DNA from: Methanorbis rubei | Lineage (GTDB): Archaea; Halobacteriota; Methanomicrobia; Methanomicrobiales; Methanocorpusculaceae | Direction: 5' to 3' | NCBI RefSeq assembly: GCF_032714495.1 | Contig: NZ_JAWDKB010000002.1 | Span: 62,001-126,000, forward strand | DNA length: 64,000 bases | Shown: piece by piece, positions 8,247 through 17,093 of the stretch | How the letters are laid out: each line of letters begins with the position of its first letter | How positions within the stretch are numbered: the stretch's first letter is position 1 | Notes under the pieces: generated by a model | Told to the model about the DNA's origin: nothing | Seen by the model: only the letters and a program-made list of their open reading frames with translations | Databases searched by the model: none | Program-made: the position numbers and the translations under genes

Positions 8247-9206
8247 ATGGACGCATACGAACTCGTCACCCGTAACACGGCGGAGATCGTCACCGAAGAC
8301 GAACTCCGGCAATTGTTGAACAAACCAACAAAGCGGGTCTATACCGGGTATGAACCCAGCGGCGAGATTCACCTCGGTCACCTGGTGACCATCAATAAAC
8401 TGATGGATATGAAAGAAGCAGGGTTTGACGTCGTGGTCTTGATCGCAAACCTGCACGCATATCTGAACCGGAAGGGAACCTTTGAACAGATAAAAGAGCT
8501 TGCCGAGTACAACAAGGCATGCATTGAGGCATGCGGTCTGAAGGGTGCTGAGTTTGTGCTTGGGACGGATGTTCAGCTGACGCCCAAATATCAGACCGAA
8601 GTTCTCACACTTTGTCAGGAGATAACCCTGAACCGTGCGACCCGAAGTATGGATGAGGTCGGTCGGGCAATGGATAATCCAATGGTTTCGCAGATGGTGT
8701 ATCCTGTTATGCAGGTCGTTGACATCCCGACCCTCAACGTTGATGCGGCTGTTGGCGGGATTGATCAGAGAAAAATCCACATGCTTGCACGCGAACACCT
8801 GCCAAGCCTTGGTTACAAACCTCCAGTCTGTATCCACACACCGATTGTGAACGGACTCGATGGTCAGAAGATGTCCTCTTCAAAAGGAAATGTCGTCTCG
8901 GTCGCAGACTCTCCTGAGGAGATCAAGAAGAAGATGAAGAAGGCATTCTGCCCGCCGGAGACGGAAGGAAACCCGATTCTCCAGGTGTTCCAGTACAATA
9001 TTTTCCCGCGGATGTCTGAGGTTGTCATCCGCCGCCCGGAAAAGTTCGGCGGAAACTCTGAGTACCAGAGCTATGCAGAACTTGAAGCAGCATATGCTGC
9101 AGGAAAAATTCACCCGATGGATCTTAAAGCCGCATGCGGCGACTCCTTAACAGAGTTACTCGCTGATGCGTATGCATATGTGCAGAGCTACAAAAACAAA
9201 GCATAA
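8247..9206 (+). CDS. tyrS: Tyrosyl-tRNA synthetase, archaeal type
   Basis: 319 residues, the compact archaeal/eukaryotic class Ic enzyme without the bacterial S4 domain. The HIGH-like signature is IHLGHL (His42 to His45). The KMSKS-like loop is KMSSSKG starting at Lys208. TGYEPSGEIHLGHL and the Tyr-binding segment around YPVMQVVDI support TyrRS over TrpRS. It charges tRNA-Tyr with tyrosine in the cytoplasm. The gene has its own TATA-like box and ends in a T-tract shared with the convergent YjbR gene. Confidence 0.95.
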   Translation: MDAYELVTRNTAEIVTEDELRQLLNKPTKRVYTGYEPSGEIHLGHLVTINKLMDMKEAGFDVVVLIANLHAYLNRKGTFEQIKELAEYNKACIEACGLKGAEFVLGTDVQLTPKYQTEVLTLCQEITLNRATRSMDEVGRAMDNPMVSQMVYPVMQVVDIPTLNVDAAVGGIDQRKIHMLAREHLPSLGYKPPVCIHTPIVNGLDGQKMSSSKGNVVSVADSPEEIKKKMKKAFCPPETEGNPILQVFQYNIFPRMSEVVIRRPEKFGGNSEYQSYAELEAAYAAGKIHPMDLKAACGDSLTELLADAYAYVQSYKNKA

Positions 9207-9230
9207 TTTTTTTTTGAAAAATTTTTCCAA
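9207..9230. terminator. Bidirectional oligo-T/oligo-A terminator
   Basis: A run of nine T, then a short A run and another T run, lies between the stop codons of tyrS (+) and the YjbR gene (-). Both strands present T-tracts at the ends of the converging transcripts. Confidence 0.4.
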
Positions 9231-9899
9231 CTATTTTTTCGCTAACTGGTAACTTTCTTCTATCCTAGAAAATATTTCTTCGGCAGAAACAGAGCCGTCA
9301 AGACATATCGTGAACCAGTGTTTTTTGTTCATATGATATCCGGGAAAATATTTTTTGTTATCGATGAGAGAGGAAATTTCCTCAGAAATTATCCGCAGGT
9401 CGATGATCTCAATCAGCTCGTCATCATCAATTCCCAGTTTTCTTTTCGGTATTCTGAGCAGGGCAGCGTACCATTTCGCGGTGTCCTGCCTTCGGAACAC
9501 GGCATTCTCCGGAAACCTGTTCCATAAAAACTCAAGCTCATCGCCATAGGTCTCGCGGACATGGCTGATGACTTCCTTTGTCATGCTACTTTTGAACACG
9601 TCACGCTCAAAACAGGCATTATTGATAGTGGCGAGCACACACTCGTACTCGTCCCGCACCCGTCCGACGAACTCGCCTTCCGCATCAGCGACACGATGCA
9701 GAACGTACGCGTACTCTGAGATGGTATCGATAACTTCGGTGAAAACTTTTCCCTGTTCAGATATGATGACGGACATCTGAAATCGTCCGTCAAGAAGAGG
9801 GGCCGCATAGCTGTAGCCTTCATTCTGCCGGACAAATCCAAAGGAGAGGAGTCGCTCAGGAATTATTTTTCGGTTTTCAAAAATTTCATCGATCTCCAT
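9231..9899 (-). CDS. YjbR/MmcQ family protein
   Basis: 222 residues from the ATG at 9899 (MEIDEIFENRK). aagga lies about 10 bases upstream on the minus strand; earlier in-frame starts give an implausible Cys-rich tail. The N-terminal half is an acidic alpha/beta region (GFVRQNEGYSYAAPLLDGRF). The C-terminal half has the YjbR/DUF419 pattern: KWYAALLRIPKRKLG, a Leu-rich strand with VIDLR-like IIDLRIIS, PGYHMNKKHWFTICLDG and a final helix. The family has a double-wing DNA-binding-like fold with no settled role. A minus-strand TATA-like element (gcttatatgcc, 9949-9959 on plus) lies about 55 bases upstream. Confidence 0.8.
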   Translation of the reverse strand: MEIDEIFENRKIIPERLLSFGFVRQNEGYSYAAPLLDGRFQMSVIISEQGKVFTEVIDTISEYAYVLHRVADAEGEFVGRVRDEYECVLATINNACFERDVFKSSMTKEVISHVRETYGDELEFLWNRFPENAVFRRQDTAKWYAALLRIPKRKLGIDDDELIEIIDLRIISEEISSLIDNKKYFPGYHMNKKHWFTICLDGSVSAEEIFSRIEESYQLAKK

Positions 9900-10063
9900 C
9901 TTGCGTGTTCCTTCTGTGCAGAGACTGTGATATGTATGAGAAGTCTGCTTATATGCCATATATTTTTTGTGAGGGAGAAAAAGGCCGAAAGGATCAGCAC
10001 AACAAATAACCCAAAGACAAAACATACTATAACTCTAGACACAGCACCCCAAGAAAAAAAATC

Positions 10064-11035
10064 ATGAAATCAACACCAGACCCACAAAAATTTCTGGAAA
10101 AATATTTTTCAGATTATCATTTCACCGCCATTGAAGAGATCAACAGAGGCTGGTCCTCAGACAAAAAATATCTCGCTGAATCCATCCGCAAAGAAAAATA
10201 TCTTCTCCGCATAACAACGTCCGCAAAAAAACTGCCGTATAAAATACAGGAGTTTGCAGCACTCAAAACTCTTGAAAAATTTGAACTGCCGATTCCAAAA
10301 CCAGTAGACCTCAAAGTTAACGAAGACGGAGAAACAGTTCTGATGCTTCTCGGCTGGGTGCCGGGCCGAGAACTGGAGGAGGCAATTCACGAACTTTCAC
10401 CAGAAGATCAGTACAGGCTCGGCGTTCGGGCCGGAGAAATTCTTGCACAACTTCACACGATTCCTGCGCCTTTGGATATTCCTCGTTGGGATGAATGGTT
10501 CTCCAAAAAAATCGATAAACGTCTCGCGGAGTATGCTGCGTGCGGCATCCGACTGCCAAACGATGAAAAAATTCTTGAATACATCAGAAGCAACCGGCAT
10601 CTAATCCAAAACCGTCCCCAGTGCTTCCAACACGGCGACTACCATATCGGGAACATGGTCTTGGACGAACAAAAAAATCTTGGTATCATCGACTTTGACC
10701 GGATGGACTACGGAGACCCCTGGGAAGAATTCAACAGAATCACCTGGTGTGCAAATGCAAGCAAATATTTCGCATCAGGGAGAATTGCCGGCTACTTTGA
10801 GGGATCTGTTCCAGAAAATTTCTGGAAACTCTTCCTTCTCTATATTAGTGTAAATATGATCGGATCCGTTCCCTGGGCAATCCCTTTCGGGGACAACGAG
10901 GTCGCAACGATGATGAAAACTGCACAGGATGTTCTTCTGTGGTTTGACAACATGAATAATCCGATACCAAATTGGTACTGCTCAGAAATACCGGACTTCT
11001 TCATCGATAATTTTTCGGACGGTCAGAAGAACTAA
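10064..11035 (+). CDS. Aminoglycoside phosphotransferase (APH) family kinase
   Basis: 323 residues with a protein kinase-like fold. The catalytic loop QHGDYHIGNM has Asp192 and Asn197. The metal-binding segment is IIDFDRMDYGDPWEEF with Asp210. The N-lobe includes YLLRITTSAKKLPYKIQEF. Close types in archaea and Firmicutes phosphorylate small molecules, and antibiotic resistance cannot be assumed. Upstream is a TATA-like tactataac near 10025. The leader and first codons (atcatgaaatcaacacc) are the same as in the RIO1 gene 1 kb downstream. The genes are separated by 52 bases with a second TATA-like box, so they are probably transcribed apart. Confidence 0.85.
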   Translation: MKSTPDPQKFLEKYFSDYHFTAIEEINRGWSSDKKYLAESIRKEKYLLRITTSAKKLPYKIQEFAALKTLEKFELPIPKPVDLKVNEDGETVLMLLGWVPGRELEEAIHELSPEDQYRLGVRAGEILAQLHTIPAPLDIPRWDEWFSKKIDKRLAEYAACGIRLPNDEKILEYIRSNRHLIQNRPQCFQHGDYHIGNMVLDEQKNLGIIDFDRMDYGDPWEEFNRITWCANASKYFASGRIAGYFEGSVPENFWKLFLLYISVNMIGSVPWAIPFGDNEVATMMKTAQDVLLWFDNMNNPIPNWYCSEIPDFFIDNFSDGQKN

Positions 11036-11087
11036 TAATTCATAAGAGAAATATAGTATAATTAAAAACACATCACCCCCAAAAATC

Positions 11088-11915
11088 ATGAAATCAACAC
11101 CGAAATCACGAGATCACCACCACGAAAATCAGGATCGGATCGAAAAACTCGATCGGAAGCTTGCCGAGCTCGGCGTCCGCATCAAAGACGAAGACTCGCG
11201 CAAAGTTACCGACGAGGTTTTTGATGAGGTCACTCTTCTTGCCCTTTACAAACTGGTGAACAAAAAAATCATCACCTCGCTTGGCGGATCCATCTCCACC
11301 GGAAAAGAGGCGAATGTATTTTCTGCCAGCAAAAAGAACGAAACCGGAGAAGAAATCGGCGCAGCAGTCAAAATTTATCGTCTCCGGACCGGCAATTTCA
11401 CCACCATGAGCGATTACATCATTGGCGACCCCAGATTTTCCAATATCCGGAGAACCCACAAAGACATCATCTTTGCATGGACCAAAAAGGAGTACAGCAA
11501 CCTTTCCCGCACCCGGGAGGCAGGCATCCCCTGCCCGGAACCTTACGCATTTGATCGCAACATTCTGATCATGCAGTTCCTTGGAGAAGGTATTATTCCA
11601 TACCCGCAGATGCGCCAGCTTCTGCCAAAAACTCCGGAAGAAACCTACGAAGACGCGATTGGCATCATTCGCGACCTGTACCAGAAAGCCCGCCTTGTGC
11701 ATGGAGACCTCTCCGAGTACAACATCCTGACCGGACCAAACGGTCTCATCGTAATCGACATGGCCCAGGCCGTAACCCCGGAACATCCGAAAGCCTACAA
11801 TTTCCTGTTCCGCGACATTAAGAACATCAACAGATTTTTTGCACCAAAATGCAAAACAATCGATGAACATGAACTCTTCCGCACCATAGTCGGAGAAGAA
11901 TTTTTCGAGATATAA
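11088..11915 (+). CDS. rio1: RIO1-type serine protein kinase
   Basis: 275 residues with the RIO1 signatures. The P-loop-like STGKEANVF holds Ser70 to Ala75. The catalytic loop VHGDLSEYN has Asp207 and Asn212. The metal-binding IVIDMAQAV has Asp224. RIO1 acts in maturation of the small ribosomal subunit in archaea and eukaryotes. The next gene, a KH-domain protein, starts one base after the stop and is the usual archaeal partner. tatagtataatt at about 11050-11061 is a good TATA-like box. Confidence 0.95.
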   Translation: MKSTPKSRDHHHENQDRIEKLDRKLAELGVRIKDEDSRKVTDEVFDEVTLLALYKLVNKKIITSLGGSISTGKEANVFSASKKNETGEEIGAAVKIYRLRTGNFTTMSDYIIGDPRFSNIRRTHKDIIFAWTKKEYSNLSRTREAGIPCPEPYAFDRNILIMQFLGEGIIPYPQMRQLLPKTPEETYEDAIGIIRDLYQKARLVHGDLSEYNILTGPNGLIVIDMAQAVTPEHPKAYNFLFRDIKNINRFFAPKCKTIDEHELFRTIVGEEFFEI

Positions 11916-11916
11916 C

Positions 11917-12459
11917 ATGACCCAGGAACTCAAGATCCCCAACGACCGTATCGGAGCAATCATCGGAAAGCATGGCGAGACCAGAAAAACTCTGGAAAAA
12001 ATGCTGAACGTCACCCTCGAAGTGGACAGCAAAGACGGAATCGTTGTAATCGAAAACGAAGAGGACGCACTTGCCGAGATCAGATCAATGGAGGTCATCA
12101 AAGCAATCGGCCGAGGATTTTCTCCTGAGCGTGCGAGAAAACTTCTCGAAGACGATGACATGATTCTCGACTTAATCGACATCTCTGACGATGCCGACAC
12201 GCCCCAGAAGCTTGCCCGCGTCCGCGGAAGAATCATCGGCCGCGACGGAAAGGCCCGCGAACAGATCGAGAACATGACCGGAACGTTCGTTTCAGTCTAC
12301 GGAAAAACGATCGGCATCATCGGCATGCCGGACCAGGTCAACGATGCCCACACCGCAGTTCTCATGCTGATCAGCGGCTCGGATCACAACGCTGTCTTCA
12401 ACTTCCTTGACCGCAAGAAGAAGGAAGCAAAGATGAATGTGATAAGCTACTACTATTGA
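11917..12459 (+). CDS. KH-domain RNA-processing protein (Pno1/Dim2-like)
   Basis: 180 residues with two KH domains. The first holds IGAIIGKHGETRKTLEKML (residues about 10-30, the GXXG loop being GKHG). The second holds IIGRDGKAREQIENMTG (residues about 108-125). A helix with GFSPERARKLL lies between. Archaeal homologues of eukaryotic Pno1/Dim2 bind the 3' end region of 16S rRNA during small-subunit maturation. It is coupled to rio1 with a one-base gap, so the pair forms a ribosome-biogenesis unit. Confidence 0.92.
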   Translation: MTQELKIPNDRIGAIIGKHGETRKTLEKMLNVTLEVDSKDGIVVIENEEDALAEIRSMEVIKAIGRGFSPERARKLLEDDDMILDLIDISDDADTPQKLARVRGRIIGRDGKAREQIENMTGTFVSVYGKTIGIIGMPDQVNDAHTAVLMLISGSDHNAVFNFLDRKKKEAKMNVISYYY

Positions 12460-12507
12460 GAAACTATCTTTCACAATCTTTATTTACCAAGAGGGATTTC
12501 TCCATAG

Positions 12508-12528
12508 TTCCACTCGAAACAAAGGGGT
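12508..12528 (+). promoter_or_regulatory. Origin recognition box (ORB), hel308 upstream copy
   Basis: tccactcgaaacaaaggggt (12509-12528), preceded by t, is identical to the 21-base box at 17963. It lies in the 92-base gap between the KH gene and the likely hel308 start, about 25 bases after a TATA-like ctttattta at 12478. It therefore overlaps the expected transcription start. Orc1/Cdc6 binding here is inferred. Confidence 0.8.
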
Positions 12529-12551
12529 TCAAATATTCCACCGGCTATTTC

Positions 12552-14735
12552 ATGAAAATAGACTCACTGCCCATTCCAATTTCCCTGCGCACGAAGTATT
12601 CGGCTCTGGGGATCACCGAACTGTATCCGCCGCAGGCGAAATGCGTAGAGGCGGGTCTGTTTAATCGAAAAAACCAGCTGGTGGCAATTCCTACCGCGTC
12701 CGGCAAGACACTTGTCGCAGAAATGGCGATGCAAAAGGAGATTTCGGATGGGGGAAAGTGTCTCTATATCGTTCCCTTGAAAGCGCTTGCCGCAGAAAAA
12801 TATGAAGATTTTTCAGGAAAAGAAGTAAAAGTTGGTATCGCGACAGGGGATCCTGATCAGCGCGACGAATATCTGGGCCGCTATGACATCATTGTCGCGA
12901 CGTCGGAGAAGACCGACTCACTGCTTCGCAACCGTGCAGAGTGGCTGAAGCGCGTTTCCCTACTTGTCGTGGACGAGATTCATCTGATCGGCGACCCTTC
13001 CCGGGGTGCGACACTTGAGATGGTGATAGCAAAGCTGCGGTACCAAAACCCGAACCTTCAGATCATCGGCCTCTCGGCAACGATGGGCAACCCTGAGGAG
13101 CTGGCGAACTGGCTGAACGCCGCGCTCGTCACGAGCGAGTGGCGGCCGGTTGACCTCCGCGAAGGTGTCTACTATAATGGTGCGATCCACTTCCATGGTT
13201 CGGAACGAATTCTGCAGACGCCGAAAAAAGATGATGACCTGAATCTTTTACTGGACACGGCTGAGGAAGGAGGCCAGTGTCTGGTGTTTGTTTCATCCCG
13301 CCGTTCTGCAGAAGCCTACGCAAAACGGGCCGCAGTTGTGCTGAAGAAAAAGTCCGAAGCTCTTGATTTGTATGCAGAAAAAATTGCCAAGGCCGACACA
13401 ACTCCTTCAGGAAAAGTTCTGGCAAACTCGGTGAAGAACGGAGCCGCGTTTCATCATGCAGGTCTCCCCCGCGCTGCCCGTGAAGCAGTCGAAGAGGGAT
13501 TCCGGAAAGGAGAGATTCAGGTCATCGCCTCAACTCCGACGCTTGCTGCCGGCCTGAACCTTCCTGCAAGGCGCGTGATCATCCGCGATTACCAGCGCTA
13601 CGAGGCAGGTGTCGGCATGAATCCGATTCCTGTGATGGAGTACCGACAGATGGCAGGGCGTGCCGGACGGCCGAGGCTCGATCCGTACGGAGAAGCGGTG
13701 CTGATAGCAAAGGACCGCGATGCAGTGGACGTGCTGTTTGAAAAGTTCATCGATGCACCGGCAGAAAACATCGCGTCCCAGTGTCAGAAGGAGAATGAGT
13801 TGCGGAACCACTTGCTTGCGCTGATCACAACAGGTTTTGCAAAGAACCGTGCAGAGCTTGACGGATTCATGGAAAAATCCTTCTATGCAAGTCAGAAGGC
13901 GGTACACCGAAGACTTGACAGAAATATCGGCAAGGCACTCTCCTATCTGATCGAGTCAGGCATGATCACCGAAGAGACCGGGGGAGAACTCCTTGGAACT
14001 TCGTTTGGAGTTCTTGCGTCGCGCCTCTATCTGGATCCTGAGACCGCATCGCTTATCCGCGATATTCTTGGAAAGCAGGAGACCTTTTCTGCGTTTGGCA
14101 TGCTGCATCTGTTGTGCATGACGCCTAATATGTTCAGATTTTATCTGAAGGCGTCTGATGAGCGGTTGGTGGATGAGGTGTTCTCTGAGCGAGGCGATGA
14201 GTTGTGGTGCGAGGAGCTTTCCGAGGAATTTTTTGCGGCCGTGAAGACAGCGCTCGTTGCCGAGGCATGGTGTGAGGAGGTGCCGGAAGACGTTATCTGC
14301 GAGAACTTTGGCGTGGGTGCGGGGGATATTCATGCGGTGGTGGAAAATCTCAGGTGGCTGATGCATGCATCAGCCAGAATTGCACATGAGTTTGCGCCGC
14401 GGTTTGACACGGACGTCCGGGACTTAGAGATACGGATCGAGAACGGTGTGAAAGAGGAGCTCCTGCCCCTCATTACCCTAAGGGGAATCGGTCGAATTCG
14501 TGCGAGGAGATTGTTTGACCGGGGCATTACGACACCCGAGGATCTGCTCTCAGCAGAGCCGAAGGATGTTGTCGGAATTCTCGGCACAGTGCTTACGAAG
14601 AGTGTTCTTGAACAGGCAGCAAAAAAAACCGGACGAACGTTGGACGCAGTCCCTCTTCTCATCGAGGAGGAAGCGGTTCCCGTGAAAGCGAGTGAAACAA
14701 AACCGCAGAAGACCCTGTTTGATTTTGGAGAGTAA
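12552..14735 (+). CDS. hel308: Hel308 family ATP-dependent DNA helicase
   Basis: 727 residues from the ATG at 12552. An upstream ATG at 12456 overlaps the previous stop and would translate the origin box, so I reject it. The superfamily 2 motifs are present: a Q-motif region (YPPQAKCVEAGLF), Walker A PTASGKT (Lys52), DEIH box (Asp141 to His144), LSATMGN, STPTLAAGLNLPARRVI and the QMAGRAGR motif VI. A winged helix, ratchet domain and C-terminal HhH region (LRGIGRIRARRLFDRGI) follow. The C-terminus has a PIP-like QKTLFDFGE, probably a PCNA-binding box. Hel308 acts at stalled forks with 3'-5' polarity. cgi121 starts 4 bases after the stop. Confidence 0.95.
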   Translation: MKIDSLPIPISLRTKYSALGITELYPPQAKCVEAGLFNRKNQLVAIPTASGKTLVAEMAMQKEISDGGKCLYIVPLKALAAEKYEDFSGKEVKVGIATGDPDQRDEYLGRYDIIVATSEKTDSLLRNRAEWLKRVSLLVVDEIHLIGDPSRGATLEMVIAKLRYQNPNLQIIGLSATMGNPEELANWLNAALVTSEWRPVDLREGVYYNGAIHFHGSERILQTPKKDDDLNLLLDTAEEGGQCLVFVSSRRSAEAYAKRAAVVLKKKSEALDLYAEKIAKADTTPSGKVLANSVKNGAAFHHAGLPRAAREAVEEGFRKGEIQVIASTPTLAAGLNLPARRVIIRDYQRYEAGVGMNPIPVMEYRQMAGRAGRPRLDPYGEAVLIAKDRDAVDVLFEKFIDAPAENIASQCQKENELRNHLLALITTGFAKNRAELDGFMEKSFYASQKAVHRRLDRNIGKALSYLIESGMITEETGGELLGTSFGVLASRLYLDPETASLIRDILGKQETFSAFGMLHLLCMTPNMFRFYLKASDERLVDEVFSERGDELWCEELSEEFFAAVKTALVAEAWCEEVPEDVICENFGVGAGDIHAVVENLRWLMHASARIAHEFAPRFDTDVRDLEIRIENGVKEELLPLITLRGIGRIRARRLFDRGITTPEDLLSAEPKDVVGILGTVLTKSVLEQAAKKTGRTLDAVPLLIEEEAVPVKASETKPQKTLFDFGE

Positions 14736-14739
14736 AGGC

Positions 14740-15243
14740 ATGAAAACAAATTTAGAAATTTATCAGGCAGAGGCTGTGGTGAGTGATGTTGCATCCGCCC
14801 TCACACAGGTAAACGCTGCAGCGAAAGTCGCGGACGCCGTTATCGTACTGTTTGATGCTGGAAAAATTGCCGGACCAAATCATATCCGCTCTGCGGTGAT
14901 GCATGCAGAGCGGTCGTTTGCCTCAGGAAAGCCGGTTGCACGAACATTATCGATGGAAATTTTGCTGTATGCGTCCGGCCAGCGGCAGTGTTCGCTTGCT
15001 CCGCAGTTTGGTCTGCATCCTGGGCAGAACTTTTTGTATGTTGCAGTGCTTGGCGGAGATTTCGCAAAGGCGAAGGATCTTCTTTTGGATCTTGCGGTGC
15101 CAAAAGATCATCAGATGACGGCAACTGCTTCAGTGCTGATGGAACTTTTCGGAATCACGGAGGAGGAGATCGAGGTTGTTGGTATCGAGCGGATCGAGGA
15201 GTTGGTGCTTGAGCGGATTGCGATGATGGATGCGTACAAGTAA
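14740..15243 (+). CDS. cgi121: KEOPS complex subunit Cgi121
   Basis: 167 residues from the ATG at 14740, just after the hel308 stop; an in-frame upstream start inside hel308 is less likely. Conserved Cgi121/TPRKB features include the PNHIRSAVMHAERSF helix, the MEILLYASGQRQ motif (family type ARTLSMEILLYASG) and a helical C-terminus. Cgi121 binds the Bud32 subunit and the tRNA CCA end in KEOPS, which makes t6A37 on ANN-decoding tRNAs. Pairing with hel308 is common in euryarchaea. Other KEOPS genes are not in the window. Confidence 0.92.
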   Translation: MKTNLEIYQAEAVVSDVASALTQVNAAAKVADAVIVLFDAGKIAGPNHIRSAVMHAERSFASGKPVARTLSMEILLYASGQRQCSLAPQFGLHPGQNFLYVAVLGGDFAKAKDLLLDLAVPKDHQMTATASVLMELFGITEEEIEVVGIERIEELVLERIAMMDAYK

Positions 15244-15267
15244 TTATCGTAAAAAAATGAAATGGAT

Positions 15268-16386
15268 CTATACAGGCATCGGTCTTCTTCCAAGTACATA
15301 CATTGGAATTTTACCGCAAATTTCTTGAACACTCAGAGAAATTTCATCCAAATAATTATCATTCATAACAATGATGCCGGATATCTGCATATGATGTAAT
15401 TTTTGAGGAGAAATAATTGGATGTGCTGTTTTCGGCATATATCTTCCTTGTTTTTTTGGATTAATGTCAACAACTGCGGAAATGGTTTGCCGTTCCGGAT
15501 CAATCTCGCGTAAAAAGGTCGCTCCTTTCGCACCTGCTCCCCAAATCACAAAATAACCTGACGAAACGAGAGACTTCCATGCAGAAACACATTCCGAGAA
15601 CTGCAAAACTGGTGGTGAAGACAGGTGATGCGAACTTGTATCTGGAGAACGAAGGTCCTCAAGTTTAGCAATAACATAACAGTACTGATCTCCAAAAAAT
15701 GTTCCTGTACGTAACACATCAGAGAACAAGCCTGTTAAGGCCGGCAGGGAAAAATAGTTACAGTGCTCAAAGAACACATCATAAAATGCATTTTTCTCAA
15801 CAATCCAGCGAAAATCAGGGACTTCAATATACAGTAATCCCTGATAATCATTGGCCTCTGCAATAGACTGAAGAAATTGAAGGGGATGTGAAATATGTTC
15901 AAGGACATGACGCAAGACAATCAGATCAGCTTTATCAAAAGGCTGCTGCGCAACTGTATCATGAGAATAATATTCCTTAATGATTCTGGGATCCATTCCC
16001 TCATATGCCGGATCATATCCATGGACAGTATATCCAAGCTCTCCCAGTTTCATGAGAAAAGTTGCTTTTCCACAACCAATTTCTACGATATGTGACTCTT
16101 GGGACAGATGGGGAATGAGAATATCGCAAACATTCTGGAGATGAGACTGAAACATAGGAGAGTACCCCTGCTCATTCTGATAATGTTCGTCATATTCCAA
16201 GAGAGATGGATCAAAAGTTGCATTCCAGACAAATCCACAATTTTCGCAAAAATACAATGAAACATTTCCACAGATCACAGATTCAGCAATTTGTTCGGTA
16301 GGATATGCCTTATTCTGAAATGCAGGAACATTCATTGCAGAGTACAAAGGCGTGATCTGTCCTGAAGAGCAGATAGGGCAGACCAT
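15268..16386 (-). CDS. SAM-dependent C-methyltransferase-like protein
   Basis: 372 residues from the ATG at 16386, with gaggt 8 bases upstream. The N-terminal zinc-binding part has CPIC and YFCENCGF (two CxxC pairs). The methyltransferase core has motif I VEIGCGKATFL and a post-motif RHVLEHISHPLQFL. The C-terminal part GYFVIWGAGAKGATFLRE plus VVDINPKKQGRYMP is the Rossmann-like end found in sugar C-methyltransferases. Homologues methylate nucleotide-linked deoxysugars. In archaea they usually sit in surface-glycan clusters, but here the gene is isolated. Codon use is more AT-rich than its neighbours, which suggests transfer. Confidence 0.85.
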   Translation of the reverse strand: MVCPICSSGQITPLYSAMNVPAFQNKAYPTEQIAESVICGNVSLYFCENCGFVWNATFDPSLLEYDEHYQNEQGYSPMFQSHLQNVCDILIPHLSQESHIVEIGCGKATFLMKLGELGYTVHGYDPAYEGMDPRIIKEYYSHDTVAQQPFDKADLIVLRHVLEHISHPLQFLQSIAEANDYQGLLYIEVPDFRWIVEKNAFYDVFFEHCNYFSLPALTGLFSDVLRTGTFFGDQYCYVIAKLEDLRSPDTSSHHLSSPPVLQFSECVSAWKSLVSSGYFVIWGAGAKGATFLREIDPERQTISAVVDINPKKQGRYMPKTAHPIISPQKLHHMQISGIIVMNDNYLDEISLSVQEICGKIPMYVLGRRPMPV

Positions 16387-16585
16387 CACATAACCTCTTG
16401 AGAGGGGAGGGAATGGACAGGAAATACTGAAAGAAAGTGAATTAGGATATACTTGGGTGGGGGGTGCAATTAACACTCAATACATCAAACATTTTTTAAA
16501 CTATGGTCGTGAATCCATATCAACCTATTGACTCGATATCCCATTTCAGTTTGTGAATATGTGAATCAGGTACAACTCAATAAGT

Positions 16586-17092
16586 TCAGAGATACTTTTC
16601 CATCACATAATCATCCATCGCGTAACCATTTCCGATGTCAGTTATCATCTCACGGGCACGGACAAATCCAAGTTTTTCATAAACCGCAAGCGAAGAAAAA
16701 TTTTGTTTGTTCACCGTCAGATAAATAGTCGTGAGACTCTCTTGCCGACAGATCTCTTCGATGAACTGTAAAGCTGCCCTCGAAAAACCGCGGCCGCGGA
16801 AACTTTTTTCAACATAAAATTTGCTGAGAAACATTACATGGCTTTCAGGTTCGAAGTGAAGACTGATGTAGCCTGCGCTGGCTTGACCAACTTTAAGCAG
16901 ATAGTACAGATAATTTTCTTGTTCAATCTGACTGTGAATAGCATCAGCTGACTGAAATTTTTCAATCATGTACCTGGTTTGATCTCTTCCGATGATCGGA
17001 ACATAATGTTCGGTCCAGATGCTGTCGGCAAGCTCTGCGGTGCTGTTGATATCCTCACTCGTTGTCACCGAATGAAGGGAAAATTCTTCCAT
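16586..17092 (-). CDS. GNAT family N-acetyltransferase
   Basis: 168 residues from the ATG at 17092. The GNAT core is visible: VMFLSKFYVEKSFRGRGFSRAAL holds the acetyl-CoA R/Q-x-x-G-x-G/A pattern (FRGRGFS), and LTVNKQNFSSLAVYEKLGF is the final strand and helix. The substrate is unknown. It starts one base after the stop of the MoaB gene, so the two are translationally linked. An in-frame start at 17155 would overlap moaB and is less likely. Confidence 0.85.
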   Translation of the reverse strand: MEEFSLHSVTTSEDINSTAELADSIWTEHYVPIIGRDQTRYMIEKFQSADAIHSQIEQENYLYYLLKVGQASAGYISLHFEPESHVMFLSKFYVEKSFRGRGFSRAALQFIEEICRQESLTTIYLTVNKQNFSSLAVYEKLGFVRAREMITDIGNGYAMDDYVMEKYL

Positions 17093-17093
17093 G

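Noticed and set aside
11106-12275. 389-residue minus-strand open frame
   Set aside because: It lies antisense to the rio1 and KH genes, which have clear conserved motifs. Its Ser/Arg/Phe-rich product looks like a shadow frame.
12456-12551. N-terminal extension of Hel308
   Set aside because: It overlaps the previous stop codon, encodes the origin box, and is not like the normal Hel308 N-terminus.
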